DNA of 64,000 nt from an uncultured Bradyrhizobium sp. (GTDB lineage Bacteria; Pseudomonadota; Alphaproteobacteria; Rhizobiales; Xanthobacteraceae): assembly GCF_936943645.1 (NCBI RefSeq), contig NZ_CAKZJO010000064.1, positions 1 through 64,000 on the forward strand. Direction: 5' to 3'. Position numbers and translations under genes: made by a program. The notes under the pieces are model-generated. The model saw nothing but the letters and a program-made list of their open reading frames with translations. It had not been told where the DNA came from and searched no databases. Positions 11,189 to 19,935 of this stretch are shown piece after piece. Position 1 is the first letter of the stretch; each line of letters begins with the position of its first letter.

Positions 11189-11227
11189 GCTACATTTATC
11201 GTAGCAATACGCTACACTATCTGTAGC
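11189..11227. promoter_or_regulatory. Twin palindromic operators between CMD gene and HxlR regulator
   Basis: Two related palindromes, GCTACATTTATCGTAGC at 11189-11205 and GCTACACTATCTGTAGC at 11211-11227. Both have GCTAC/GTAGC arms and the same 17-bp length, and their centres are 22 bp apart (about two helix turns). They fill the short divergent promoter region. The likely binder is the HxlR-type protein encoded at 11247, which would repress itself and the CMD gene. Confidence 0.75.
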
Positions 11228-11246
11228 GACACGCAAGGGACCGCCG

Positions 11247-11585
11247 ATGGCGAAACAGGCCGACTCCAAGACACGCAGCGTTCGCGGCTCCCGCACGGGC
11301 CGCCCGATCATGGTGCTGCTCGACCTGCTCGGCCGGCGCTGGGCCCTGCGAATTCTTTGGGAGCTGCAGGACGCCCCGCTCACCTCCCGGGCGCTGCGCA
11401 GCGCCTGCGACGAGGCCTCGCCCACGGTCCTGCAGGCGCGGCTGACCGAGCTGCGCGAGGCGGGATTCATCGAGCTTGGCGAAGGCGGAGGCTATGGGCT
11501 GACGCCGCTCGGGCGGGAGCTTTGCCAGACATTCATGCCGCTGCACCGGTTTGCGGAGCGGTGGCATGGCAAGAAGAATGCCTAG
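11247..11585 (+). CDS. HxlR-family winged-helix transcription regulator
   Basis: 112 residues, the normal HxlR size. The core GRPIMVLLDLLGRRWALRILWEL is the family start of the winged helix, followed by LTSRALRSACDEASPTVLQARL (recognition part) and the wing YGLTPLGREL. AAGGGA precedes the ATG by about seven bases. It is divergent from the CMD gene, with two 17-bp palindromes between them. The only cysteines are in the DNA-binding part (ACDEAS) and near the C-terminus (LCQTF), so thiol-based sensing is possible but not shown. Confidence 0.92.
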   Translation: MAKQADSKTRSVRGSRTGRPIMVLLDLLGRRWALRILWELQDAPLTSRALRSACDEASPTVLQARLTELREAGFIELGEGGGYGLTPLGRELCQTFMPLHRFAERWHGKKNA

Positions 11586-11610
11586 GTGAACCGACGCTGC
11601 ACCAACAATC

Positions 11611-11699
11611 TCGTCATTGCGAGCGCAGCGAAGCAATCCAGAATCTTTCCGCGGACGGACTCTGGATTGCTTCGTCGCAAGAGCTCCTCGCAATGACGG
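11611..11699. repeat. Palindromic intergenic repeat, family A copy 3
   Basis: CGTCATTGCGAG at one end and CTCGCAATGACGG at the other, with GAAGCAATCCAGA / TCTGGATTGCTTC inner arms. It fills the space between the convergent HxlR gene and the nfeD-like gene. Confidence 0.9.
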
Positions 11700-11703
11700 T
11701 GGA

Positions 11704-12147
11704 CTACGCCGCCGCAACCGTCAGGTTGGCGCCGTCGACCTGCACCACCTTCACCCGCGTTCCCGCCGGCGTGTCCGGCCCTGCAACGCGCCACACGGTG
11801 TCGCCGATACGCACAGTGCCTGAGCCGTCGATGATCGGCTTCTCCAGGGTGAACTCGCGGCCGAGCAGCGCCTCGGTCCGCTTGTTGAGGAAGGGGCTGG
11901 CGCTGGCATCGAGCTTCGGCCGGGCCAGGCGGCGCCACACCGGCACGGCGGCGGCGGCGAACAGCGCGAACATCACGAGCTGGATCTGCCACGATATGAC
12001 GACCGTGAACGAGATCAGGCCGACGAGCAGCGCAGCGAGCCCGAGCCAGAACAGGAAGACACCCGGCGCCAGCACCTCCAGCGCCATCAGGATGAAGCCG
12101 AAGATCAGCCAGTTCCAGGTGCCGAGTGATACGAACATGTCGGTCAT
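11704..12147 (-). CDS. NfeD-like membrane protein, slipin partner
   Basis: 147 residues from this ATG. The first 80 residues hold three to four membrane segments (WLIFGFILMALEVLAPGVFLFW is the family hallmark). The last 60 residues form the soluble OB-fold (REFTLEKPIIDGSGTVRIGDTVWRVAG). The start was chosen for the GAAGG seven bases upstream and because MTDMFVSLGTWNWL matches usual NfeD starts; in-frame ATGs at 12165 and 12192 are alternatives. It follows the stomatin-like gene in the same direction. Such pairs organise membrane microdomains and help membrane-protein quality control. Confidence 0.88.
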   Translation of the reverse strand: MTDMFVSLGTWNWLIFGFILMALEVLAPGVFLFWLGLAALLVGLISFTVVISWQIQLVMFALFAAAAVPVWRRLARPKLDASASPFLNKRTEALLGREFTLEKPIIDGSGTVRIGDTVWRVAGPDTPAGTRVKVVQVDGANLTVAAA

Positions 12148-12202
12148 GACACGACCTTCTATCATGGTGCATGCCCCTTTCGAGAGGGACATGCACCGGT
12201 GA

Positions 12203-13207
12203 CTATCCCTGTCGCGGCGGCACCGCCGGCGGCGTGCTGCCGGTCGGCGGCACCGAGCCCGGACGGCGCGCGGCGGCGGCTGCGGAAGCCGCGCTTTCGC
12301 CGAACGTCGCCTTGGCGATCTCGCCGATGCCGGCGAGAGAACCGAGCATGCTCGTGGCTTCCATCGGCAGCATGATGATCTTCTGGTTCGGCGCGTCCGC
12401 GAACTGGCCGAACGCCTTGATGTATTTGTCGGCGATGAAGTAGTTCAGCGCGGCGACGTCGCCCTTGGAAATCGCATCGCTGACCATCTGGGTTGCCTTG
12501 GCCTCGGCTTCCGCGGAACGTTCCCGGGCCTCGGCGTCGCGGAACGCAGCTTCCTTGCGGCCTTCGGCTTGCAGGATCTGGCCCTGCTTGGCGCCCTCGG
12601 CGCGCAGGATCTCGGACTGGCGCTGGCCCTCGGCGGCGAGAATGTCGGCGCGCTTGACGCGCTCGGCCTTCATCTGCCGGCCCATGGCTTCGACGAGGTC
12701 GGCGGGCGGCACGATGTCCTTGATCTCGATGCGGTTGACCTTGACGCCCCAGGGCGAGACCGCGGCATCGACCACCCGCAACAGGCGCTCGTTGATCTCG
12801 TCGCGGTGCGACAGCACCTGGTCGAGGTCCATCGAGCCCATCACCGAGCGGATGTTGGTCATGGTGAGGACCGTGATCGCCTGGTTGAGATTGGCGACCT
12901 CGTAGCTCGCCTTGGCGGCATCGAACACCTGGTAGAAGGCGACGCCGTCCACCGTCACGGTGGCGTTGTCCTTGGTGATGACCTCCTGCTCGGGAATGTC
13001 GATCACCTGCTCCATCATGTTGATCTTGCGTCCGACGCGATCGAAATAGGGCACGATCAGGTTGAGCCCGGGGCTCAGCGTCTGCGTGTATTTGCCGAAC
13101 CGCTCGATGGTCCAGTCATAGCCCTGCGGCACCGTCTTCACGCCGGCAACCAGCGTGACGATGACGAGCAACACGAGAACAATCGCGAAAATGTCGAAAC
13201 CGCTCAT
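12203..13207 (-). CDS. Stomatin/slipin (SPFH domain) membrane protein, QmcA-like
   Basis: 334 residues. One N-terminal membrane segment (IFAIVLVLLVIVTLVAGVKTV) precedes an SPFH domain (PQGYDWTIERFGKYTQTLSPG, then DIPEQEVITKDNATVTVDG). A long Ala/Glu-rich coiled coil covers about residues 180-245 (QRQSEILRAEGAKQGQILQA). The tail is Ala/Pro-rich and likely disordered. A GGAGGAG lies just before the ATG. It forms an operon with the NfeD-like gene. It probably oligomerises at the inner membrane and modulates proteases or membrane order. Confidence 0.93.
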   Translation of the reverse strand: MSGFDIFAIVLVLLVIVTLVAGVKTVPQGYDWTIERFGKYTQTLSPGLNLIVPYFDRVGRKINMMEQVIDIPEQEVITKDNATVTVDGVAFYQVFDAAKASYEVANLNQAITVLTMTNIRSVMGSMDLDQVLSHRDEINERLLRVVDAAVSPWGVKVNRIEIKDIVPPADLVEAMGRQMKAERVKRADILAAEGQRQSEILRAEGAKQGQILQAEGRKEAAFRDAEARERSAEAEAKATQMVSDAISKGDVAALNYFIADKYIKAFGQFADAPNQKIIMLPMEATSMLGSLAGIGEIAKATFGESAASAAAAARRPGSVPPTGSTPPAVPPRQG

Positions 13208-13436
13208 AGCTCCTCCAAGCCGGAAAAGGATGCCGGGAAAAGGCCCTTTCCGGCGCTGTCATTGGTCGGGATCACGACCCTACCGGTTCAGCGGTCGCAA
13301 TTCACGTCGGTGTCGGCCCAATTCTGCACAAGACGTCCGGGCGGGGAATGGCCACGATATGTATTTGCGACCGGCTCTTGAAAGCGTGCCGACGCAAACC
13401 TAGCGGCAAAATTAACGAATCCCAACCCCGGCGATA

Positions 13437-14405
13437 TCATTCGATGACGTCGTCGGCGATCGCGAGCAAAGCTGGCGACAGCGTGACGCCGAAAGACTTG
13501 GCCGTCTTGAGGTTGACCGCGAGCTCGAACTTGGTCGGATTCTGGACTGGCAGCTCGGCCGGCGGCACGCCTTTCAGGATGCGATCGATGTAACCTGCGG
13601 CGCGGCGGAGCTGCTCGGCGCTGTCGGTGCTGTAGGACATCAGCCCGCCCTCCTTGACGAAGGTGTGGCTCCAGAACACCGCCGGCACGCGTGCTTCGTT
13701 GATCGCGGCGAGCAAATCCGCGCGGTTGGCCATGGTGAAGAAGTCCGGCAGGATCAGGAAGCCGCCATCCCGTCGCGACGCCAGCGCGGCGATGGAGGCG
13801 GCGTCATTCACCGGCGCGGGCTCGACTGTCACCTGGAGGGTCCGCGCTGCCTGCTCGATCGTACGCAGCATCAAGGGTGCGAACGGCGCAGTGGCGGGAT
13901 TGTGGACGACGAAGGCGCGGGAGACCTTCGGCGTGACCTGCGTCAGCATCTCCAGCCATTTGCCGGCCAGGGGTCCGTCATAGTCGGTGAAGCCGGTGAT
14001 GTTGCCGCCGGGACGGGCGAGGTTCTCGACAAATCCCTGGCTGACGGGATCGGTGACCACGGCGAACACGATCGGGATCGTCGTGGTGCGCTGACGCAGC
14101 TCCTCGACCGAGGGCGTGCCGACCGCGAGCAGGACGTCGGGCTTGAGCGCGATCAGCTCGTCGGCCAGCTGCGCAATGCGGGCGCGGTCGCCGCCGCCGG
14201 CGCGCCAATGGATCTTGAGGTTGTCGCGCTCCTTCCAGCCCAGGCCGGCGAGCGCCTCGACCAGGACCATGCTGCGCGTCTGTCCGATCACGTCATCGGC
14301 CGCCGTGACCGAGAGCACGCCGAGCCGGCGTGCGGATTGCTGCGCCAGCGCGGAGGACGGCAACGCCGCGACCATCCCAAGCGTCAGGAGCTCGCGACGA
14401 TTCAC
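13437..14405 (-). CDS. ABC transporter substrate-binding protein, TrpX-like family
   Basis: 322 residues with a short export signal (MNRRELLTLGMVAALPSSALA) and the two-lobed layout of the ABC_sub_bind family. Typical blocks are LGVLSV, ALKPDVLLAVGTPSVEELRQ, IPIVFAVVTDPVSQGFVENL, PGGNITGFTDY and a late YIDRILKGVPPAELPVQNPTKFELAVNLKTAK. Relatives bind aromatic amino acids or similar small molecules, but no permease or ATPase gene is nearby, so this is an orphan. It begins four bases after the hemH stop codon and may be co-transcribed with it. Confidence 0.88.
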   Translation of the reverse strand: MNRRELLTLGMVAALPSSALAQQSARRLGVLSVTAADDVIGQTRSMVLVEALAGLGWKERDNLKIHWRAGGGDRARIAQLADELIALKPDVLLAVGTPSVEELRQRTTTIPIVFAVVTDPVSQGFVENLARPGGNITGFTDYDGPLAGKWLEMLTQVTPKVSRAFVVHNPATAPFAPLMLRTIEQAARTLQVTVEPAPVNDAASIAALASRRDGGFLILPDFFTMANRADLLAAINEARVPAVFWSHTFVKEGGLMSYSTDSAEQLRRAAGYIDRILKGVPPAELPVQNPTKFELAVNLKTAKSFGVTLSPALLAIADDVIE

Positions 14406-14409
14406 GGGG

Positions 14410-15447
14410 CTATATCCAGCCCTGGAGCTCGCGCAGCACCAGGGCGCGGATCACGTCCATGCCGGGCTGGCTGTCGTTGAGGCAGGGGATCGCGGAAAAC
14501 TGCTCACCGCCATTGTGCTTGAAGATCTCGGCGTTTTCCTGCGCGATCTCCTCCAGCGTCTCCAGGCAGTCGGCAGAGAAGCCCGGCGTCACCACTGCGA
14601 TGCGGCGCACGCCCTCCTTGGCGAGCCGCTCCATGGTCTTGTCGGTATAGGGCTGCAGCCACTCGTCATTGCCGAAGCGCGACTGGAAGGTCAGCAGCAG
14701 CTTTGTCTCGTCCATGCCGAGCCGGCGGCGCAGCGCCTCGGTGGTGGCGATGCAGTGCTGCCGATAAGGATCGCCCTTGTCGACATAGGATTTCGGCATG
14801 CCGTGGAAGGATGCGACGATCAGCTCGGGCTTGAAGGAGAGCGTCGCAAGATGCATCTCGATCGAGACGGCGAGCGCCTCGATATAGGCGGCGTCCTCGT
14901 AATAGGGCGGCGTCACCCGCAGCGTCGGCTGGTTGCGCAGCCGGGCAAGCACGCGGAACACTTCGTCGCAGACGGTGGCCGAGGTCGAGGCGGAATATTG
15001 CGGATAGAGCGGCACGGCGAGAATGCGCTCGCAGCCTTTCGCGATCAGCGCATCGATGCCCGACTTGATCGAGGGATTGCCGTAGCGCATCGCCCAGTCC
15101 ACCACGACGTGGGCTTGGTCCGACAGCGCAGCGGCGAGCTTGTCGGCTTGCGACCGTGTGATGGTCTTCAGCGGCGACTCGTTCCTCTCGGTGTTCCAGA
15201 TCTTCTGGTAATCGAGGGCCTTGGTGCGGGGACGGCTGCGCAGGATGATCCCGTTCAGCACGGCCTTCCAGACCAGTCCCTGGTCCTCGATGACGCGGGC
15301 GTCACTGAGGAACTCCTTCAGATAGACCCGCACGCCCGGCGCATCGGCCGTGTCGGGCGTTCCGAGATTGATCAGGAGCACGCCAACGCGCGGCAAGGCG
15401 GATTGGGCGGCCGGTCTTCCGGCCTCGATGGGGACGACGCTGGTCAT
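14410..15447 (-). CDS. hemH: Ferrochelatase
   Basis: Inserts Fe(II) into protoporphyrin IX, the last step of haem synthesis, at the cytosolic face of the inner membrane. From this ATG it has 345 residues, the usual size. Signatures: VGVLLINLGTPD at the start, VPLYPQYSASTSA, the active-site His215 in VASFHGMPKSY, LLLTFQSRFGNDEWLQPYT, and TPGFSADCLETLEEI with the conserved acidic residues. A TTG 36 bases upstream is a possible but less likely start. Its stop is four bases before the ABC binding protein. Confidence 0.96.
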   Translation of the reverse strand: MTSVVPIEAGRPAAQSALPRVGVLLINLGTPDTADAPGVRVYLKEFLSDARVIEDQGLVWKAVLNGIILRSRPRTKALDYQKIWNTERNESPLKTITRSQADKLAAALSDQAHVVVDWAMRYGNPSIKSGIDALIAKGCERILAVPLYPQYSASTSATVCDEVFRVLARLRNQPTLRVTPPYYEDAAYIEALAVSIEMHLATLSFKPELIVASFHGMPKSYVDKGDPYRQHCIATTEALRRRLGMDETKLLLTFQSRFGNDEWLQPYTDKTMERLAKEGVRRIAVVTPGFSADCLETLEEIAQENAEIFKHNGGEQFSAIPCLNDSQPGMDVIRALVLRELQGWI

Positions 15448-15528
15448 GGCTCTGTGGGTCGCGCGTTGGTCCGAACTTGTCAAGATGAGGCCGGTTTCGC
15501 TAGGGTCGCACCCAGCCGGGGAGCGACG

Positions 15529-15927
15529 ATGACACTCGCGGAATGGTGCGTCCTAGGAGCGCTGCTGCTCTATCTGTCGACGATCGCCGCGATCAAATGG
15601 ATCAGGCTTGGCCGCTTCGACAATTCCCGGCCGCGCGATCCCGCCTTCTATGAGGATGCCCTGTCGCAGCGCGCGCTCGGCGCGCACCAGAACGGCATCG
15701 AGACCTTCCCGTTCTTCGCCTTCGCGGTGCTGCTCGCCGAATTCAGGGATTCGCCGCAGCGGCTGATCGACGAACTCGCTGCGTTGTTCCTGATCGTGCG
15801 CATCGCCTATGTGCTGACCTATCTCGGCAACCGCCCGACGCTGCGCTCGATCCTCTGGAGCATCGGCTTTGCCATCAATCTCGGGATCTTCTTCATGCCG
15901 GCCTTGAAGCGGTTTCTGCCGGTGTGA
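15529..15927 (+). CDS. MAPEG family membrane protein
   Basis: 132 residues with four membrane helices. The family loop is seen in RALGAHQNGIETFPFFAFAVLLAEF (Asn and Glu of the glutathione/lipid-binding motif). The last helix ends in FFMPALKRFLPV. The start is the ATG preceded by GGGGAG five bases away; a longer frame runs upstream but is antisense to hemH and not real. Family members are glutathione-dependent membrane enzymes or uncharacterised, and the reaction here is unknown. It is divergent from hemH, with 81 bases between start codons. Confidence 0.85.
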   Translation: MTLAEWCVLGALLLYLSTIAAIKWIRLGRFDNSRPRDPAFYEDALSQRALGAHQNGIETFPFFAFAVLLAEFRDSPQRLIDELAALFLIVRIAYVLTYLGNRPTLRSILWSIGFAINLGIFFMPALKRFLPV

Positions 15928-15930
15928 GCC

Positions 15931-15951
15931 TTACCCTCCCCTGGAGGGTAA
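15931..15951. terminator. Short hairpin between convergent genes
   Basis: TTACCCTCC and GGAGGGTAA form a perfect 9-bp stem with a 3-base loop, three bases after the MAPEG stop and 14 bases before the stop of the converging NicO gene. No T-run follows, so it may be a weak terminator or a small REP-like unit. Confidence 0.45.
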
Positions 15952-15964
15952 GCAAGAGCTCACC

Positions 15965-17083
15965 TTAAAAGCATGTCGTCCGCTCGGCCGCGATGTAGCC
16001 GAGCAGCAGGCCCGCGCCGAACAGCAGCACGACGCCTGCAGCCGCGAATTCGATGCCTCTCATGAACAGTGCACCGCCGCCGTCGCGCCCGGCGCTGAGG
16101 CGGGCGGCGATGTCCTTGGCGGAGACAGCGACAATCGCAATGGTCGCGACCGTGATCGCGGTGCCGAGCCCCATCAAGAAGGTCGCGGCAATACCGGCCC
16201 AGAACAGGCCCTGGGCGAGCGCAAACACCAGCACCAGGATGGCACCCGAGCAGGGGCGGATGCCGACCGTGAGGATCGCAGCAAAACCGCGCCGCCAGCC
16301 GCCGGGGCCGGCCAGCTCGCTCGGCGTCGGGCCATGGGAATGGCCGCAATGTTCGTCATGGACGTGGTCATGCGCATGCTGGTGATGGTCGTGATCGCGG
16401 TGATGGTGATCATGAACGTGATCATGATGATCGTGGGCATCATGATGATGGTGATGATCATGATGGTGCGGCACGCCGGCCATCGCCGGCACCGGCTGGA
16501 CCGCCTGCAGCGCGCGGATGAACGTGCGGCCCTTGACCCAGACCAGCCGCAGGCCGAACAGCGCGATCAGGGCGTAGCTCGCGATCTCGATCACCCCTTC
16601 CGCCTTGCACATGGTCTTGGCGGTCGCATTCAGCACCCAGGCCGAAATACCGACGATCAGGATCGCCACCAGCGACTGCATCAGCGCGGAGGCAAACGAG
16701 AGTGCGATACCGCGCCGCGCGGTCTCGCGGTTGGCGACGAGATAGGAGGCGATCACCGCCTTGCCGTGGCCGGGACCGGCGGCGTGGAAGATGCCGTAGG
16801 CAAAGGAGATGAAGAGCAGCGTCCACACCGCCGAACCGTCGGACTTCGCGGCGCGAATCGTCGCCGACATCTGGCGATAGAATTCCGACTGCTTTGCCAG
16901 CAGCCAGCTAATGAGGCCGCTGGCCTCGGAGTCGGCTGCTTGCGCGGGTTTCGGTGCGCCGAAGGGGTTTTGCGCGAGGAGATCGTGAAGCGCGGCATCA
17001 GCGACGCCGAGCACGACGATAGCCGCAACACACGCGAGAAGCCCGCGGAGAAGCGGAGAATGAAGGCGGCTGTTCAAGGGCAA
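15965..17083 (-). CDS. NicO/RcnA-type nickel-cobalt transporter with His-rich loop
   Basis: 372 residues, about seven membrane segments. Family motifs: HAAGPGHGKAVIASYL in an early helix and GIRPCSGAILVLVFALAQG in a later one. Between them, around residues 205-250, lies a cytosolic or periplasmic loop almost entirely of His and Asp (HHHDHHHHHDAHDHHDHVHD and more), suited to holding divalent metal. RcnA-type proteins export Ni/Co; others in this superfamily import. The start overlaps the end of the DUF1007 gene by ten bases. Metal and direction are not decidable from sequence alone; the partner DUF1007 protein is a common neighbour. Confidence 0.85.
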   Translation of the reverse strand: MPLNSRLHSPLLRGLLACVAAIVVLGVADAALHDLLAQNPFGAPKPAQAADSEASGLISWLLAKQSEFYRQMSATIRAAKSDGSAVWTLLFISFAYGIFHAAGPGHGKAVIASYLVANRETARRGIALSFASALMQSLVAILIVGISAWVLNATAKTMCKAEGVIEIASYALIALFGLRLVWVKGRTFIRALQAVQPVPAMAGVPHHHDHHHHHDAHDHHDHVHDHHHRDHDHHQHAHDHVHDEHCGHSHGPTPSELAGPGGWRRGFAAILTVGIRPCSGAILVLVFALAQGLFWAGIAATFLMGLGTAITVATIAIVAVSAKDIAARLSAGRDGGGALFMRGIEFAAAGVVLLFGAGLLLGYIAAERTTCF

Positions 17084-17715
17084 TCCACCGTGATCTTGTT
17101 GGCGAACATCATGCCGAAATTGGAGTTTTCGCCGTTCAGGAAGGTCTGCTCGTTAAGCTTCTGCGCGGTCGCCGAGCCGTCGCTCGGCCGCTCCAGCTTC
17201 ATCTGGCAGCCGGCGGGCGCGCCGACCAGCTTGACCGGGCTCTCCTTGGCCATCTGAAAATCGATGAAGAAGGAACGGTCGAACACTTCGAGCACCAATT
17301 GCTTGGGCTTGACCGGGTTCTTCAGCGGCAGCGTGAAGTGCAGGGTCAGCACCGTGTCCTTGTAATCGAGGAAATAGTCGACCGGCTCGTTGAACCGCTC
17401 CTTCTTGCCGTCGGCCTTGGCGAAGGTGAAATAGGCGTATTCCTTCAACGACTCAACGTTGGTCTGCGCCAGCGGACCCAATTCCTCGCGCGTATAGGCG
17501 CCCTTGGTCTTGCTCTCGAGCCCCTGCACCGCATAGGCCGAGAACATGTCGTCAAAGGTCCAGGCGTGGCGAACGCCGGTGATGCTGCCGTCCTCGGCAT
17601 AGAGCAGCTCGCTGGTCGCGGTGATCCAGACATGCGGATGCGCGCTTGCCGCGCCGGCGGCGAGCGTGAGAGCGACGGCCAGCAGCAGTCCAAACAGGCG
17701 GCGCATCGTGTCCAT
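17074..17715 (-). CDS. DUF1007 family periplasmic protein
   Basis: 213 residues. After a signal peptide ending in GAASA the mature protein would begin HPHVWITATSELLY, so a histidine is probably its first residue, with a second His two places on. This is a recurrent feature of DUF1007 proteins and suggests metal binding. Other family blocks: FTFAKADGKKERFNEP and VFDRSFFIDFQMA. It overlaps the NicO gene by ten bases and shares one base with the M3 peptidase stop (TGATG), so the three genes are translationally coupled. It may deliver metal to or accept it from the transporter (inference). Confidence 0.82.
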   Translation of the reverse strand: MDTMRRLFGLLLAVALTLAAGAASAHPHVWITATSELLYAEDGSITGVRHAWTFDDMFSAYAVQGLESKTKGAYTREELGPLAQTNVESLKEYAYFTFAKADGKKERFNEPVDYFLDYKDTVLTLHFTLPLKNPVKPKQLVLEVFDRSFFIDFQMAKESPVKLVGAPAGCQMKLERPSDGSATAQKLNEQTFLNGENSNFGMMFANKITVDCP

Positions 17716-19796
17716 CAGGCCGCCTTGGTGTCGTCGAGCAGGCCACGCCGGCGCAGCAGCGCGTCGGGCTCGGGCGGGCGGCCGCGGAAGGCCTCATAGG
17801 CGGCTTCCGGATCGACCGATCCGCCGCTCGCATAGATGTCGTCGTGCAAGCGCTTGGCCACATCAGGATCGAAGATGTCGCCGGCCTCCTCGAACGCGCC
17901 GAAGGCGTCGGCGTCCATCACCTCCGACCACATGTAGCTGTAATAGCCGGCCGCATAATGGTCGCCGGTGAAGATATGACCGAACTGCGTTGGCCGGTGA
18001 CGCAGCGCGATCTCCTCGGGCATGCCGATCTTCTCCAGCTCGCGCTTCTCGAAGGCCCGGACATCCTGCGCGGCGGAGGCCGGCTGGGTGTGGAACTCGA
18101 GATCGACCAGCGCCGAAGAGACGAACTCGACCGTGGCAAAGCCCTGGTTGAATTTTCGCGCGGCAAGGAACCGTTGCAGCAGGTCGTCGGGCAGCGGCTC
18201 TCCGGTCTGGTAGTGACGGGCAAACTTCTGCAGCACCTCGGGCCGCTCCTGCCAGTGCTCGTAGAGCTGGGAGGGCAGCTCGACGAAATCGGTGAACACG
18301 GACGTGCCCGACAGCGACGGGTAGGTCACGTTGGAAAGCATGCCGTGCAGGCCGTGGCCGAACTCGTGGAACAGGGTGCGGGCATCGTCGGGCGACAGCA
18401 GCGAGGGCTCGCCGTCGGCGCCCTTGGCGAAATTGCAGATGTTGAGAACCAGCGGCGCGACGTCGCCGTCGAGCTTCTGCTGGTCGCGCAGCGAGGTCAT
18501 CCAGGCGCCGGAGCGCTTTGACGGGCGGGCGAAGTAGTCGCCATAGAACAGCGCCTTGTGCTTGCCGTCCGGCCCCTTCATCTCCCAGACCCGGACGTCG
18601 GGATGCCAGACCGGGACGTCCTTGCGCTCCTCGAAGGTGACGCCGAACAGGCGCGTGGCGCAATCGAAGGCGGCCTCGATCATGTGGTCGAGCGCGAGGT
18701 ATGGCTTGATCGCGGAATCGTCGAAATTGGCGCGCTGAAGGCGCAGCTTTTCGGCGTAGAAGCGCCAGTCCCAGGGGGCGAGCTTGAAATTGCCGCCCTC
18801 CGTCGTGATCAGCGCCTGCATCTCGTCGCGGTCGGCGAGCGCCCGGGCGCGCGCCGGCTTCCAGACCCGCTCCAATAGGCTCCGCACCGCATCCGGCGTC
18901 TTGGCCATGGAATCCTCGAGCCGGTAGGCGGCATAGGTCGGATAGCCGAGGAGATTGGCGCTCTCCTCACGCAGCTTCAGGACCTCGACGATGGTCGCGT
19001 TGTTGTCGTTGGCGTTGCCATTGTCGCCGCGCGCGATGAAGGCCTTGTAGACCTTCTCGCGCAGATCGCGCCGCGCCGAGCTCTTCAGGAACTGTTCGAC
19101 CGAGGAGCGCGACAGCGTGACGATGGCCTTGCCTTCCATGCCGCGCTCTTCCGCCGCAGCCTTGGCGCTGGCGACGAAGCTCTCCGGCAGGCCCTGGCGG
19201 TCGGCCTCGCCAAGCTCCATGAACCACTCCTGCTCGTCGCCGAGCAGATGATGGCTGAACCCCGTGCCGAGCTGGGCCAGCCTCTCGTTGATCTCGGCCA
19301 TCCGTGTCTTGGCCTCCTCGGAGAGGCCGGCGCCGGCGCGGTGGAAGCGGGTGTAGGTGCGCTCCAGCAGGCGAAGCTGCTCGGGCGACAGACCGAGATT
19401 GGCGCGGTTCTCGTGCAGCTGGGCGATGCGGCCAAACAGCACGGCGTTCATCATGATCGGATTCCAGTGCCGCGCCATCCGCAAGGAGACCTGCTTGTCG
19501 ATCTCCAGGATGGCCGGGTTGGAATGCGCCGAGACGAGGTCGTAGAACACCGAAGCGACCTTGCTCAGCAGCTTGCCGGAGCGCTCCAGCGCCGTGACGG
19601 TGTTGGCGAAGTCCGGCGCGGCCGGATCATTGGTGATCGCCGCGATCTCGGCGGAGTGGTCGGCGAAGGCCTGCTCGAAGGCCGGGAGGAAATGCTCCGG
19701 CTTGATCTCGTCGAAGGGCGGGGTCGCAAACGGCGTCACCCAGGCCTTCAGCAGCGGATTGGTCTCGGAGTCCGTAGTTTGGCGGGGTTCTGACAT
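17715..19796 (-). CDS. M3 family metallopeptidase, oligopeptidase A/Dcp-like
   Basis: 693 residues, the standard size for cytosolic M3 peptidases that cut short peptides. The zinc motif HEFGHGLHGML has His477, Glu478 and His481; the third ligand should be a Glu in the following helix (FTDFVELPSQLYEHW). No signal peptide is visible. The first gene of a coupled operon with DUF1007 and NicO. The link to a metal transporter may reflect the enzyme's own metal need or only shared transcription. Start: ATG 140 bases from the divergent small membrane protein gene. Confidence 0.93.
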   Translation of the reverse strand: MSEPRQTTDSETNPLLKAWVTPFATPPFDEIKPEHFLPAFEQAFADHSAEIAAITNDPAAPDFANTVTALERSGKLLSKVASVFYDLVSAHSNPAILEIDKQVSLRMARHWNPIMMNAVLFGRIAQLHENRANLGLSPEQLRLLERTYTRFHRAGAGLSEEAKTRMAEINERLAQLGTGFSHHLLGDEQEWFMELGEADRQGLPESFVASAKAAAEERGMEGKAIVTLSRSSVEQFLKSSARRDLREKVYKAFIARGDNGNANDNNATIVEVLKLREESANLLGYPTYAAYRLEDSMAKTPDAVRSLLERVWKPARARALADRDEMQALITTEGGNFKLAPWDWRFYAEKLRLQRANFDDSAIKPYLALDHMIEAAFDCATRLFGVTFEERKDVPVWHPDVRVWEMKGPDGKHKALFYGDYFARPSKRSGAWMTSLRDQQKLDGDVAPLVLNICNFAKGADGEPSLLSPDDARTLFHEFGHGLHGMLSNVTYPSLSGTSVFTDFVELPSQLYEHWQERPEVLQKFARHYQTGEPLPDDLLQRFLAARKFNQGFATVEFVSSALVDLEFHTQPASAAQDVRAFEKRELEKIGMPEEIALRHRPTQFGHIFTGDHYAAGYYSYMWSEVMDADAFGAFEEAGDIFDPDVAKRLHDDIYASGGSVDPEAAYEAFRGRPPEPDALLRRRGLLDDTKAA

Positions 19797-19935
19797 CGCA
19801 AGTCCCGATTTTCATGGGTCGATTGTTGCGGCCAGCTATAGCACGCGATGGGGCTTTTTTGGGCCATTTGGCCTTGCTCCCGGCCGCCTTTTCGGGGAGA
19901 TTGCGGCCCTCGACAGACCACGGACCCCAGAGCTC

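Noticed and set aside
14116..15528. Long upstream extension of the MAPEG frame
   Set aside because: The extension lies antisense to hemH. The MAPEG domain begins exactly at the ATG at 15529, which has its own ribosome site.
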